Shown here: positions 16,448 through 25,455 of the stretch, piece by piece
Layout of the letters: every line of letters begins with the position of its first letter
Position numbering within the stretch: the first letter of the stretch is position 1
The notes under the pieces: generated by a model
What the model was told of the DNA's origin: nothing
Database searches by the model: none
Seen by the model: only the letters and a program-made list of their open reading frames with translations
Source of the DNA: CAYJAB01 sp964368305
Lineage (GTDB): Bacteria > Bacillota_I > Bacilli_A > Erysipelotrichales > Erysipelotrichaceae
NCBI GenBank assembly: GCA_964368305.1
Contig: CAYJAB010000003.1
Coordinates: 42,641 to 106,640, forward strand
Length of the DNA: 64,000 bases
Direction of reading: 5' to 3'
Position numbers and translations under genes: made by a program

Positions 16448-16494
16448 AATCAACAACTCCTTTCTTGTTAATTTCAGTATACACAACATATTAA

Positions 16495-16542
16495 GCGACA
16501 ACCACCAACTATTAAGAAAGTATTGGTTGCATAGTGGTTGCG
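16495..16542. repeat. CAACCA/GTTGG repeats in the divergent HTH intergenic region
   Basis: Clustered half-sites: ACAACCACCAAC near 16498-16512 and GGTTGCATAGTGGTTGC at 16525-16541, giving an imperfect inverted repeat (GACAACCAC / GTGGTTGC) and a direct repeat of GGTTGC. It lies upstream of the minus-strand HTH gene and is a candidate operator for the HTH pair. Confidence 0.5.
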
Positions 16543-16697
16543 AAGGAAAAAATGTCATATTCTTTTTGTATATACATATCTTAATTCATTATAAAATGTA
16601 TTACAATCTTTCTTTGAATTGATTTAAGTTATAAAGATATTTCATCTAAAACACATCAATTTATGCTATCATATTAAAATAGAAGGAGGATGTGTCT

Positions 16698-17036
16698 ATG
16701 AATGAATCACTCGTTATCACATTTGTTGTTTTTGTAATCCTTTTAGTATTAGGTGTATCTTTCTTTATTATTGGAAATAGAGTATTAAAATACCTAGATA
16801 AAAACAGTGCATATCAAGAAGATTTTGAATACACTCTCGGAGAAACATTAAAAAACAGTAGAAAAAATGTTGATATGACAGAAGATGAAGTTGCAGATCA
16901 TTTCAAAGTAACCGCAATGATCGTATCGAGTTGGGAAGATGATACTTTAGTTCCTAACAATAGAACATTATTAGAACTTGAAAAAATATATAACATTTCC
17001 TTACAAGCTTATTTAAAAGAAGATACTATACAATAA
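16698..17036 (+). CDS. Membrane-anchored HTH protein, divergent paralog
   Basis: 112 residues with the same plan as its divergent neighbour: N-terminal membrane helix (about residues 5-27) then a C-terminal XRE-like domain (ETLKNSRKNVDMTEDEVADHFKV..., WEDDTLVPNNRTLLELEKIYNIS). The recognition helix departs from consensus (AMIVSSWEDD where the partner has RQAVSKWENG), so DNA specificity may differ or be lost. The AAGGAGGA site favours ATG 16698 over GTG 16692. Followed by the DUF2087 gene after 60 bases. Confidence 0.72.
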   Translation: MNESLVITFVVFVILLVLGVSFFIIGNRVLKYLDKNSAYQEDFEYTLGETLKNSRKNVDMTEDEVADHFKVTAMIVSSWEDDTLVPNNRTLLELEKIYNISLQAYLKEDTIQ

Positions 17037-17096
17037 GTCCATTATTGTATTCATTTATGACATATGTTACCATTTGAACATTAAAGGAGATTTATC

Positions 17097-17390
17097 ATGG
17101 AAGATATTAAAAACTTTTTAGACTCTCAAAATAGATTAACTCTTTTTCCGGCGAAGAAGAAAAAGAAAATTTATGCGTTGATTTACCTAGCAAGCAAATT
17201 AAATCCAGATACAATGTATAGTGAGACACGTTTAAATGAAACTTTAAATCAATGGCATAGTTTTAACGATCCTGCTACTTTAAGAAGAGAACTCTATAAC
17301 TTTAAATTTATTAATCGAGACCCTTCAGGGAGTTCTTATTGGTTGGAAAAACAACAGCCAACATTAGAAAGCCTTATAGAGCAACTTTAA
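17097..17390 (+). CDS. DUF2087 domain protein
   Basis: 97 residues matching the DUF2087 pattern: LTLFPAKKKKKIYALIYLASKL near the start and DPATLRRELYNFKFINRDPSGSSYWL near the end. In many Firmicutes this domain follows an ArsR- or HTH-type regulator or stands alone; its function is unknown. The AAAGGAG ribosome site is 8 bases upstream. A terminator follows at 17439. Confidence 0.78.
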   Translation: MEDIKNFLDSQNRLTLFPAKKKKKIYALIYLASKLNPDTMYSETRLNETLNQWHSFNDPATLRRELYNFKFINRDPSGSSYWLEKQQPTLESLIEQL

Positions 17391-17438
17391 GATTTTAAAG
17401 AGACTATTCATTTTCTTAATTAAATATTTTCTACAATT

Positions 17439-17475
17439 AATAGACCTAATTTTATACGGTCTATTTTTATTTTTT
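17439..17475 (+). terminator. Terminator after DUF2087 gene
   Basis: Stem AATAGACC/GGTCTATT (17439-17446, 17458-17465) with a T-rich tail. A TATAAT box for the next gene follows at 17491. Confidence 0.7.
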
Positions 17476-17520
17476 AGATATAATTCATGCTATAATAGTA
17501 CAATATTAAAGGAGATTTCT

Positions 17521-18357
17521 ATGGCTGGTGTAATATTTGAAGGAGGATCACTCCGTTGTATTTTTACTGCAGGTGTTATTGATGCATTATTAGATCACAA
17601 CATCCATTTTGATTATGTCATAGGAGTTTCTGCAGGCATTACAAATGGGTTGTCCTATTGTTCAAATCAAAGAGGAAGAAATTTAGATATTTTAAAAAAG
17701 TATCGCAATAATCCAAAATATTTATCATTTCATAACCTGTTAAGATGCGGTTCTATATTTGATCCAGAATTTTTATTTGATGAACTTCCAAATTCACTGA
17801 ATTTGTTTGATCATAACACATTAAATCAGTATCGTGGAAGTGTATATTCTGTGGTTACTGATATTGATAGTGCAGATGCTGTCTATATGGATACAAAACA
17901 TTTAGATGAAAAACATCTCGTACTTCAGGCTACATGTTCTATTCCATTTTTAAGCAAAGAAGTTACTATTAATAACAGACAATACTATGACGGTGGAATA
18001 AGTGATGCGATTCCCATTAAAAAAGCAATAGCAGATGGAAGTAAAAAAAATCTTATTATCCTAACCCAACCTAATGGGTACATCAAAAAGAATACACATT
18101 TATCGAAATTTGCAGCATCTTTATTAAAGAAAAGATCTTTGAATCTTACAAAGAGTTTATTAAAACGTGCTGATCGATACAATGAAACACTTTCATTTAT
18201 TAAAGAATTAGAACAAGGTGAAAATACTGTTGTTCTTCGACCACTACATAAAATAAAATCATTTGAAAAAAATATATCGAAGCTTGAGGAAACTTATCGA
18301 ATGGGGTATGATCTTGCGATTTTAAATATTGATAAAATAAAGGAATTAATAGGCTAA
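17521..18357 (+). CDS. Patatin-like phospholipase family protein
   Basis: 278 residues, serine lipase/acyl hydrolase of the patatin (RssA/YlbK-like) type. The oxyanion loop is FEGGSLRC (residues 6-13), the nucleophile elbow GVSAG has Ser about 39, and the catalytic Asp is in YDGGISDAIP (about residue 157). No signal peptide or membrane helix, so cytoplasmic. AAGGAG site. Its stop is two bases before the DUF3795 gene, so the two are co-transcribed. The natural lipid substrate is unknown. Confidence 0.85.
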   Translation: MAGVIFEGGSLRCIFTAGVIDALLDHNIHFDYVIGVSAGITNGLSYCSNQRGRNLDILKKYRNNPKYLSFHNLLRCGSIFDPEFLFDELPNSLNLFDHNTLNQYRGSVYSVVTDIDSADAVYMDTKHLDEKHLVLQATCSIPFLSKEVTINNRQYYDGGISDAIPIKKAIADGSKKNLIILTQPNGYIKKNTHLSKFAASLLKKRSLNLTKSLLKRADRYNETLSFIKELEQGENTVVLRPLHKIKSFEKNISKLEETYRMGYDLAILNIDKIKELIG

Positions 18358-18359
18358 AT

Positions 18360-18614
18360 ATGAAATACATAAACAGTTATTGTGGCATCAACTGCAAGGA
18401 ATGTAAAAACTATCTAAAAAACGTAAACTGCCGAGGGTGCAAAAAAGAAGAAGTGCTTATTGAGGATTGTCCTACTAAAAAATGTTGTATTGAAAAAAAC
18501 ATCATACACTGTGGAGAGTGCTTAACTTTTCCATGTGAAATGATGAAATCTTTTTATGATAGTACAGAGTTTAGGAAGAATGGATTCTCTGTTTTATCTG
18601 CATTAATTAAATAG
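18360..18614 (+). CDS. DUF3795-type Cys-rich protein
   Basis: 84 residues with an unusually dense cysteine pattern (CGINCKEC, NCRGC, CPTKKCC, HCGEC, FPC), as in DUF3795 proteins, which are presumed to bind zinc or another metal. Starts two bases after the patatin gene stop without its own clear ribosome site, so translation is likely coupled. Function unknown. The next gene encodes a metal-dependent-type regulator. Confidence 0.7.
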   Translation: MKYINSYCGINCKECKNYLKNVNCRGCKKEEVLIEDCPTKKCCIEKNIIHCGECLTFPCEMMKSFYDSTEFRKNGFSVLSALIK

Positions 18615-18678
18615 CGCAATTATTGAAATTCTATAAAAAAAATGATATGCTAAATGTAACAAAATCGGAGGAATTTAA

Positions 18679-19044
18679 GTGAAATTACACGAATCTGGAG
18701 AAATGTATTTAGAGACAATTCTAGTCTTATCTCAAACACAAAAATATGTACGTTCAATTGATATCGCCAATACAATGAACTATTCAAAGCCAAGCGTTAG
18801 TAGAGCAGTCGGTATCCTAAAAGAAAATAACTTTATTCATATTGATAAAGATGGATATATTACTTTAACACAACAAGGAAATGAAATCGCCAAAAAAATC
18901 TATGAGAGACATACAATTATTTCAAAGTTTCTTGAAAGTGTTGGCGTAAGTGCGGAAATTGCTGCACAAGATGCTTGTAAAATTGAACACAACATTAGTG
19001 ATGAGTCTTTAGCTGCATTGAAAAAATATCTAGCAGATAAATAA
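18679..19044 (+). CDS. Short DtxR/MntR-family metal-dependent regulator
   Basis: 121 residues: N-terminal winged helix (SGEMYLETILVLSQTQKYVRSIDIANTMNYSKPSVSRAVGIL) and the dimerisation/metal-binding helices of the DtxR family (RHTIISKFLESVGVS...DACKIEHNISDESLAAL), with the expected Glu, His and Cys ligands. No C-terminal SH3/FeoA domain, as in MntR. GTG start with a GGAGG site. It is the obvious candidate to bind the TTAG-N6-CTAA dyads in the feo operon. Terminator follows. Confidence 0.88.
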   Translation: MKLHESGEMYLETILVLSQTQKYVRSIDIANTMNYSKPSVSRAVGILKENNFIHIDKDGYITLTQQGNEIAKKIYERHTIISKFLESVGVSAEIAAQDACKIEHNISDESLAALKKYLADK

Positions 19045-19074
19045 AAGATGTCTTTTTTAACAAGACATCTTTTC
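19043..19074 (+). terminator. Terminator after the DtxR-family gene
   Basis: Stem AAAAGATGTCTT/AAGACATCTTTT (19043-19054, 19062-19073) with a T-rich tail. Confidence 0.8.
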
Positions 19075-19094
19075 TATGAAAGCATGGTGAATAA

Positions 19095-19568
19095 ATGAAA
19101 TTAGTTGTAGTAAGTGACAATCACGGTTTAACTAAAATACTAGAAGATATTAAACTGAGACATCCAAATTGTATCTTAATACATTGTGGAGATAGTGAAT
19201 TACCACAAGAGTATTTATCAGGGTACAACTGTGTACTTGGAAACAATGATTATCTTTTGGATTTTAACTATGAAAAAATTATTAGTGTAGATGGTGTTCG
19301 TATTTTGATTTTACATGGACATACTGTCTCTATGTTTAATCGCGAACAAAATCTTGCTATCAAAGCGCGAGAAAGAGAGTGTAAACTTGTATGTTTTGGA
19401 CACACTCATGTTTTTCAACATTCTATCGTAGAGGATATTGTGATTGTTAATCCAGGTTCATTAAATTATAACCGTGATTATTCTCCAGCATGCTATGCAA
19501 TTGTAGAAGTAGAAAATGGTAAGGTTTTAAGTGTAGAAAAAGCGTATGTAGATTTGGATGAATTCTAA
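19095..19568 (+). CDS. YfcE/YsnB-type metallophosphoesterase
   Basis: 157 residues, calcineurin-like phosphodiesterase. Metal ligands are visible in order: D8 and H10 (SDNHG), D33 (CGDSE), N51 (GNND), H74/H76 (LHGH), and H103/H105 (GHTH). In Bacillus the homologue ysnB lies next to racE (glutamate racemase) and rdgB; here murI is the convergent neighbour, an echo of that context. The physiological substrate is unknown. The start at 19095 lacks a strong ribosome site. Confidence 0.88.
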   Translation: MKLVVVSDNHGLTKILEDIKLRHPNCILIHCGDSELPQEYLSGYNCVLGNNDYLLDFNYEKIISVDGVRILILHGHTVSMFNREQNLAIKARERECKLVCFGHTHVFQHSIVEDIVIVNPGSLNYNRDYSPACYAIVEVENGKVLSVEKAYVDLDEF

Positions 19569-19631
19569 AAGTATTTATACAATTAAAAGAGTTTTAAAAG
19601 GTTTTATGTTTATACATACATACCTTTTTTA

Positions 19632-19660
19632 TTATAAAAAAAAGTAAAGTTTCCTTTACC
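19632..19660 (-). terminator. Terminator of the cvpA-mutS2-uvrC-murI operon
   Basis: Stem GTAAAG/CTTTAC with a short loop and a long U run on the minus strand, at the murI stop codon. Confidence 0.75.
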
Positions 19661-20401
19661 TTATATGATTTCTACATTTTCCTTTTCATTAAACACTTCA
19701 AAGATTAAATTTTGAAATGCTGTTTGATTCGCATTTGCGACAATACGTTGATTACCAGATCCAAATTGATACTCTTTAAGTGCTTTTACACTTGCCTCAA
19801 TTGAATCATAACATTTACCTTTTGTAAAATCTGATACTTGTTTTTCTACAATCGAATAATGTGTACATCCTAAAATTGCACTTATTTTACTATTTTCATA
19901 TCCAGCTAAAACTTCTTTTATTTCATCTTCAATCGAAATAGGAAGTTTCTTTTCTACAATATCGACAAATCGTGTACATGCGAAAGGAATGACTTCTAAG
20001 TATGGATACGCTTCTTTCAAATGTTTTTGATATACTTCAGATTGGATTGCGGTTTTAGTAGCTAAAACCATCACCTGATTTTCCTCTTTTACTGTTTGTA
20101 TTGTTAAATCAATAATTCCCATAATATTTAACATTGGATATTTTACCTTTAACTGTTCAACAATAGTAGAAGCTGTATTACATCCCAAAAATACATCATA
20201 TATTCCCATTGAAATAAACCAAGTCATCGCATCATCCATAATCTTTTCAAGTTCAGTTTTTGATTTAACGCCTACTGGAAAATTATACTGGTCCACATAA
20301 AACACCATATCTATATTTTTATATGTTTGTTTAAGTTTTAGATAGATTGTATATCCACCCAATCCAGAATCATAAATACCAAGTGTTTTATTTTTCATCA
20401 T
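19661..20401 (-). CDS. murI: Glutamate racemase
   Basis: Makes D-glutamate for peptidoglycan. 246 residues, Asp/Glu racemase family. The two catalytic cysteines are present: C74 in GCNTAS and C179 in GCTHY, plus the substrate loop YDSGLGG (10-16). The 38-47 region (VDQYNFPVGVKSK) departs from the usual GDTARxPYGxKS, so the enzyme is a divergent member. The ATG at 20401 overlaps the 3' end of the upstream VanY-like gene, with a GAGG site inside that gene, so the two are translationally coupled. Confidence 0.85.
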   Translation of the reverse strand: MMKNKTLGIYDSGLGGYTIYLKLKQTYKNIDMVFYVDQYNFPVGVKSKTELEKIMDDAMTWFISMGIYDVFLGCNTASTIVEQLKVKYPMLNIMGIIDLTIQTVKEENQVMVLATKTAIQSEVYQKHLKEAYPYLEVIPFACTRFVDIVEKKLPISIEDEIKEVLAGYENSKISAILGCTHYSIVEKQVSDFTKGKCYDSIEASVKALKEYQFGSGNQRIVANANQTAFQNLIFEVFNEKENVEII

Positions 20402-21338
20402 AATACGCCTCAATCGATGAATCAAATGTATCAATGGCTTGTGCAGCTTCTACACCAGTGTATCGAATCACATTTGGATAAGCAGGATTTCTTAAAATAA
20501 AACCATACTCCTTCATGTTCTCAAGTAACCAAATATACTGTAAAGATTCACTCAAATCTTCTTGTTTTACATTTTTAAATCCAATATCCACTAAAAGTCC
20601 CAGCTGATATTCACTATGACCCGGAATAAGTAAGTTGGCTTTATCAGATTCTTGGGCAATTGCCTCTTCAAACTCCACAACTAACTCCTCATATGGCGTG
20701 TAGCCTTTTGAGATATACATTGTTCCACATTCTGATTCAAACTGCTCTTCCATAGCTGTACAAAGTGCACCCAATGCACTTTCAGCTTCACGTCTAATCA
20801 TGATTTCATCATCATAAAGTGTTGGCGCATAAAGAATATTCACAATATCGCGTGGTACAAAATCCATAATTGTTTCGCTTTCCAAAATAACCGTATCAAC
20901 ACTATTTGGATCTGGTTTTAAATTTTGAGTTTGTGTATTAGACAAATAACTTAAAACTTGATCATAACGATAGTGATATAAAAGTCCTGTAATTTGTTCA
21001 ACTGACATATTTTTTTCATATGCAATATTTCCTACATCAATGATCAATTGTCGATTTCCTGTGTAAGAATGATATTCTAACTGGCGGTAATATTCATTTA
21101 AAAAAACATTATATCCATCTAATTGTAAGTCATCAATAAAAACTGAATGATAAATTGCGTACTCGATAATGTACTCTATTTGATCCTCAGACATATTTTC
21201 TAATATTAATGTTCTTTGTTGTTCTGTCAACTCATATGGATATCTTGCTAATTTATCATACTTTGAATTCATATATGCAATAGAGCCTATTGAAACCAAT
21301 ACAAGAAAACATACAAATATCACTCTCTTTACTAACAT
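20388..21338 (-). CDS. VanY-like (D-Ala-D-Ala carboxypeptidase fold) exported protein, probably catalytically dead
   Basis: 316 residues with an N-terminal membrane anchor (residues 4-22) and a C-terminal VanY-like domain (about 160-305). The motif SEHxxGxAxD of VanY reads SEYQLGLLVD (242-251): the zinc-binding His is Tyr244, while Asp251 remains. The usual SGYRS loop reads KGYTPY (211-216), losing the Arg. The final EPWHxRY motif that holds the catalytic Glu and last His ligand is replaced by TGVEAAQAI (294-302). WLLENMKEYGFILRNP is well kept. So the fold looks intact but zinc binding and catalysis are probably lost. Sits between uvrC and murI on a common strand. Confidence 0.72.
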   Translation of the reverse strand: MLVKRVIFVCFLVLVSIGSIAYMNSKYDKLARYPYELTEQQRTLILENMSEDQIEYIIEYAIYHSVFIDDLQLDGYNVFLNEYYRQLEYHSYTGNRQLIIDVGNIAYEKNMSVEQITGLLYHYRYDQVLSYLSNTQTQNLKPDPNSVDTVILESETIMDFVPRDIVNILYAPTLYDDEIMIRREAESALGALCTAMEEQFESECGTMYISKGYTPYEELVVEFEEAIAQESDKANLLIPGHSEYQLGLLVDIGFKNVKQEDLSESLQYIWLLENMKEYGFILRNPAYPNVIRYTGVEAAQAIDTFDSSIEAYYDEK

Positions 21339-21395
21339 TCTACCACCTCAATTACTTAATTATATCATATCTTTTTCACACAATTTATTTAAATA

Positions 21396-23147
21396 TTATG
21401 AATTCAAATATTTTATAATATTTTGTGCAACCTCTTCATTAACAACTTCTTTTAATTGTTCAAGTGTTGCCTCTTTTATTTTTTTAAAACTTCCAAAATG
21501 TTTCAGTAAACTCTTTTGTGTTTTCTCTCCAACTTTAGGAATATCCAATAAAATAGACTTTGTTTGCGCTTTACTTCTAAGCTTCTTATGATACGTAATC
21601 GCAAATCGATGCACTTCATCTTGCATTCTTGTTAAAAGGAAAAATAATGGGCTGTCCTTTTCTACCGGAAGTAGCTCATGATTTGCATTCATAATAGCAG
21701 ATGTACTATGCTTTTGATCTTTTACAAGTCCACACACTGTGATTTGTAAACCCAATGCATCAATAATTGTTTTAGCAGCATCAATTTGTAAACTTCCACC
21801 ATCCACTAAAATTAAATCTGGAAGTAAAAGATTTTCCTTTAATAAACGGAAATATCTTCGATACACAACTTCTTTCATCGATTCTAAATCATTATTCCCT
21901 TGATGGAGTTGATATAAACGATAGTCTTTTTTACTAGGTACACCCTCCTTGTAACATACCATTGCTGCAACCGCAAATTGTCCAGAAATATGAGAGTTGT
22001 CAAACAGCTCTACAGTATGAATTTCTTGGTTTAACAGTATATTTAATTGTTCATTTGCACTTGTCAATTCATGATCTATTTTCTCAAGCACTTGAAATTT
22101 TTGTGTTAACTGCTGCTTGGCATTTGTCATTGCCATATCAAGCAATGCTTTCTTTTGCCCTCTTTTTGGGAAATGCATTTTTTCAATAATCTCTTCACTT
22201 AAGCTTTGATAATCAAATTCATCAGATACTAATATTTCATCCGGTAGTGGATTTTTTAAATAGTATTGTGAAATAAAGGATATGAATGCATCTTCTGTCT
22301 CTTCATATAAAGGAGCCAATGATGCAGTGCGGTTAATCACTTGACCATTTCGTATTAATAAACCCTGAATACTTAAATACCCTTTGTCATAATAACAATG
22401 AAAAATATCTTGATCTTGCTTAGATTGATATTGCATTTGTTGTGCTTGTGTAACGTATGTAATTGATTGAATTAAATCACGGTATTCTTTTGCTTTTTCA
22501 TATTCCATTCTTTCAACTTCAAACATCATCTTTTGATTTAAATCTTCTACTAAATCTTTTGTATCTCCCTTTAGTACCTTTATGATATCTGCCCTCATCT
22601 TTTCATAAACAGATTCTTTAATCTTAAACTCACAAGGCCCTAAGCATTGATTAATATGATAATACAGACAAACCTTCTTAGGCATTACATGACACTTTCT
22701 CAATGGATAAAGTTGATTTAAAAGCGCAATCATTTTTCGTGCTTGCCATGCATCAGGATAAGGACCAAAATAGCGTGACTTTCGATCTTTTTTCGCATCG
22801 CGCACAACTTTAAGCTGTGGATACTTTTCCATTGTCAACTTAATATATGGATATGATTTATCATCCATATATAAAATATTGTATCGAGGACGATGTTTTT
22901 TAATTAAATTCACTTCTAAAACAAGCGCATCCTTTTCAGATGGAGTCACAATATATTCAAAATCAAAAATATTACTTACAAGTTTTGCAGTTTTATACTC
23001 ATGTACCTTCGCAAAATAAGAATTGACTCTTGATTTTAAATTCTTAGCCTTTCCAACGTATATAATTTGTCCATCTTTATCTTTCATTAAGTAACATCCT
23101 GGTTTTAAAGGAAGTGTTAATAATTTCGCCTTTAAAAATTCATTCAT
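21396..23147 (-). CDS. uvrC: Excinuclease ABC subunit C
   Basis: Makes the dual incisions in nucleotide excision repair. 583 residues: N-terminal GIY-YIG nuclease (12-90; GCYLMKD, IIYVGKAKNLKSR), Cys-rich CLYYHINQCLGPC segment, UVR domain (about 195-230), RNase H-like domain (VELFDNSHISG; LILVDGG), and C-terminal HhH2 (IPKVGEKTQKSLLKHFGS). The ATG overlaps the TGA of mutS2 (ATGA). Confidence 0.97.
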   Translation of the reverse strand: MNEFLKAKLLTLPLKPGCYLMKDKDGQIIYVGKAKNLKSRVNSYFAKVHEYKTAKLVSNIFDFEYIVTPSEKDALVLEVNLIKKHRPRYNILYMDDKSYPYIKLTMEKYPQLKVVRDAKKDRKSRYFGPYPDAWQARKMIALLNQLYPLRKCHVMPKKVCLYYHINQCLGPCEFKIKESVYEKMRADIIKVLKGDTKDLVEDLNQKMMFEVERMEYEKAKEYRDLIQSITYVTQAQQMQYQSKQDQDIFHCYYDKGYLSIQGLLIRNGQVINRTASLAPLYEETEDAFISFISQYYLKNPLPDEILVSDEFDYQSLSEEIIEKMHFPKRGQKKALLDMAMTNAKQQLTQKFQVLEKIDHELTSANEQLNILLNQEIHTVELFDNSHISGQFAVAAMVCYKEGVPSKKDYRLYQLHQGNNDLESMKEVVYRRYFRLLKENLLLPDLILVDGGSLQIDAAKTIIDALGLQITVCGLVKDQKHSTSAIMNANHELLPVEKDSPLFFLLTRMQDEVHRFAITYHKKLRSKAQTKSILLDIPKVGEKTQKSLLKHFGSFKKIKEATLEQLKEVVNEEVAQNIIKYLNS

Positions 23148-25447
23148 GATTTTTTACCTAATGTAATAACAGTAACTCCAAGACCTCCTTCACCCATTCC
23201 ACCTAAACGATAATCACTTACCATCTTATGATTTTTAAGATGTTGTGTAACAGCTTGTCTTAGTGCGCCTGTCCCATTACCATGAATAATTCTTGCACTT
23301 GGAGCACGCATTAAAACTAAGTCATCAATATACTTATCAATTAATGGCAATGCTTCATCTACTCTTTTTCCTAATAAATTAATCTCAAGTTTAACACTTG
23401 TAGGTGTATCCACTTTATACGAAGATTTCTCTTGTTTTTTTACAGGTGCAACTGCTGGTTTTAAGTCTTGTACTTTTACAGTGATTTTCATTCCATTCAC
23501 ATTACAAATTGCTTTTTTCTTATCAATTCTTTCAACTGTTCCTCTTTGATTTGTTCCTTTTATTGAAACATAATCTTTTTCTTGTATATGATAAATCTCT
23601 TCATCATTTTCCTCGATTTCCACAAGTTGCTCAATTTGTTTTTTAAGTGCAATCCCTTTATGATATTGCCCCTCTTTTTGAACTTCCTTCATTTGTTGAA
23701 TAATAACATCCGCTTCATTCAATAACGAATCTAAATAAGCCTGCGCTTTTTCCTCAGCCTCTTGTAACATCTTCTCTTTTTGTTTATTAAACATTTGATC
23801 TTGTAAAATCAATGCTTCTTCTTTTTCTTTAATACTTAACAATGTTTGATCAAGTTTCTCTTGAAGTGCTTTATTTTCAAGTACTTCCTTTTCAAGCACT
23901 TCCATTAATTTTTCTTCTTTTGTTTTGCTCGCTTCTTTTAAAACAAGTGCTTGTTCAATAATGCTCTTTTTGATTCCATATTTTTGTGCAATCGCAATCG
24001 CATTAGACTGACCAGCCAAACCTTCTACATATTTATAAGTAGGACGCATATGTTCTACATCAAATGCTACGGATGCTAATAAAATATCCTCGTGTGTTTT
24101 GCCGTAAGCCTTTAAACTACTATAATGTGTCGTTGCAACACAACGACATTTTATTTGCCTTAAATAATCTAAAATCGCAACAGCAAAAGGTTCTCCTTCA
24201 TTTGGATCTGTTCCGCCACCAAGTTCATCAAGCAATACAAGTGAATCACTTGTAGCATTCTCACAAATACTACTCAAACGTGTCAGATGAGAAGAGAATG
24301 TAGAAAGAGAATGAATAATTGATTGTTCATCTCCAATATCTACATAAACTTGATCGTAAAGTGGAATCATTGCCTCTTCACAAGCAACTGCCATTCCACA
24401 ATATGTCATTAATACACTTAATCCAATAACCTTTAAACTCACAGTTTTACCACCTGTGTTTGGACCTGCAATCAACAGTAGATGTTTATCCTGTGGCATT
24501 GAATATGTATTTGATACAACAGTTTTTTTATCAATTAAAGGATGCCTTGCATGTTTTAAAAGGAATGATTTTGAAGAAGTAATTGTCGCAAACACACCAT
24601 CATACTCCTTTGCCCATTGTCCTTTTGCATTATAACTATCTAAAAGAGCCAATGTTTCTAAATTCGCATGATACGCATCTGCCCATTGTTTTACTAATTG
24701 AGATAATTCAAATAAAATTCTTTCAATTTCATCCTCTATTTCACTTAAAATTGACCGTTTTTGATTGTTTAAAGCCACAAGACATTCTGGTTCTACATAC
24801 GCAGTTTGTCCACTACTAGATTCCCCATGAATAATTCCACCTACAGAATTTTTCTCTGAAATCTTAACCAATACGACAACACGCTCATTTCTAACCGTTG
24901 TAATATTCTCACTTATTTTCATGCTATTTGACTGAATATACTTATTTGCCATACTCATGACATTCATTTCCGTATCTCTTAAGCTTTTTCTTAAAGATTT
25001 TAATTTAGGTGAGGCACTATCTAATAGTTCGCCACTTGAATTAAAACACTTTTCTATTTGTTGAGAAAGTGGAATACTAAAATCAAAAGAAGCACTTAAA
25101 TCTAAAAGTTGTTCCACTTTTACTTCTGCCTTCTTTAAGAAATCTTGCATAGAAAGACATACACGTCCATGCGATGCAATCGCTAATAAATCTTGACTTA
25201 AAACAATTCCGTCCTTCTTCGCAATTTCCAATCCATTTCTAATATCTCTTATACCATCAAAAGGTAAAGAACCATATTTGATAACAAGATCATATGCTTC
25301 TTTACCTCTTTTTAATTCTCTATCAATATATAAACGATTGTAACTCGGTTTTAATTCACTAATAATAGTTTTTCCCATTGAAAAACTACAATGGGTCATC
25401 ATTTTCGTTTTGATAGTTTCAAGTTCTAATACATGTGTATAATCCAT
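23144..25447 (-). CDS. mutS2: MutS2 family protein (ribosome rescue/anti-recombination ATPase)
   Basis: 767 residues: core and clamp domains, ATPase with Walker A GPNTGGKT (328-335) and Walker B LVLLDELGGGTDP, a long coiled coil (about 500-620), and a C-terminal Smr nuclease domain with the HGNGTGALR motif. MutS2 in Bacillus splits collided ribosomes and restrains recombination (established knowledge). Starts 8 bases after cvpA; its TGA stop overlaps the uvrC start, which confirms UGA as a stop codon in this genome. Confidence 0.96.
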   Translation of the reverse strand: MDYTHVLELETIKTKMMTHCSFSMGKTIISELKPSYNRLYIDRELKRGKEAYDLVIKYGSLPFDGIRDIRNGLEIAKKDGIVLSQDLLAIASHGRVCLSMQDFLKKAEVKVEQLLDLSASFDFSIPLSQQIEKCFNSSGELLDSASPKLKSLRKSLRDTEMNVMSMANKYIQSNSMKISENITTVRNERVVVLVKISEKNSVGGIIHGESSSGQTAYVEPECLVALNNQKRSILSEIEDEIERILFELSQLVKQWADAYHANLETLALLDSYNAKGQWAKEYDGVFATITSSKSFLLKHARHPLIDKKTVVSNTYSMPQDKHLLLIAGPNTGGKTVSLKVIGLSVLMTYCGMAVACEEAMIPLYDQVYVDIGDEQSIIHSLSTFSSHLTRLSSICENATSDSLVLLDELGGGTDPNEGEPFAVAILDYLRQIKCRCVATTHYSSLKAYGKTHEDILLASVAFDVEHMRPTYKYVEGLAGQSNAIAIAQKYGIKKSIIEQALVLKEASKTKEEKLMEVLEKEVLENKALQEKLDQTLLSIKEKEEALILQDQMFNKQKEKMLQEAEEKAQAYLDSLLNEADVIIQQMKEVQKEGQYHKGIALKKQIEQLVEIEENDEEIYHIQEKDYVSIKGTNQRGTVERIDKKKAICNVNGMKITVKVQDLKPAVAPVKKQEKSSYKVDTPTSVKLEINLLGKRVDEALPLIDKYIDDLVLMRAPSARIIHGNGTGALRQAVTQHLKNHKMVSDYRLGGMGEGGLGVTVITLGKKS

Positions 25448-25455
25448 AAATTCTC

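Noticed and set aside
16448..16558. N-terminal extension of the minus-strand HTH protein (37 more residues)
   Set aside because: Covers the repeat-rich intergenic region, has no ribosome site, and would place residues before the membrane helix that lack any family likeness.
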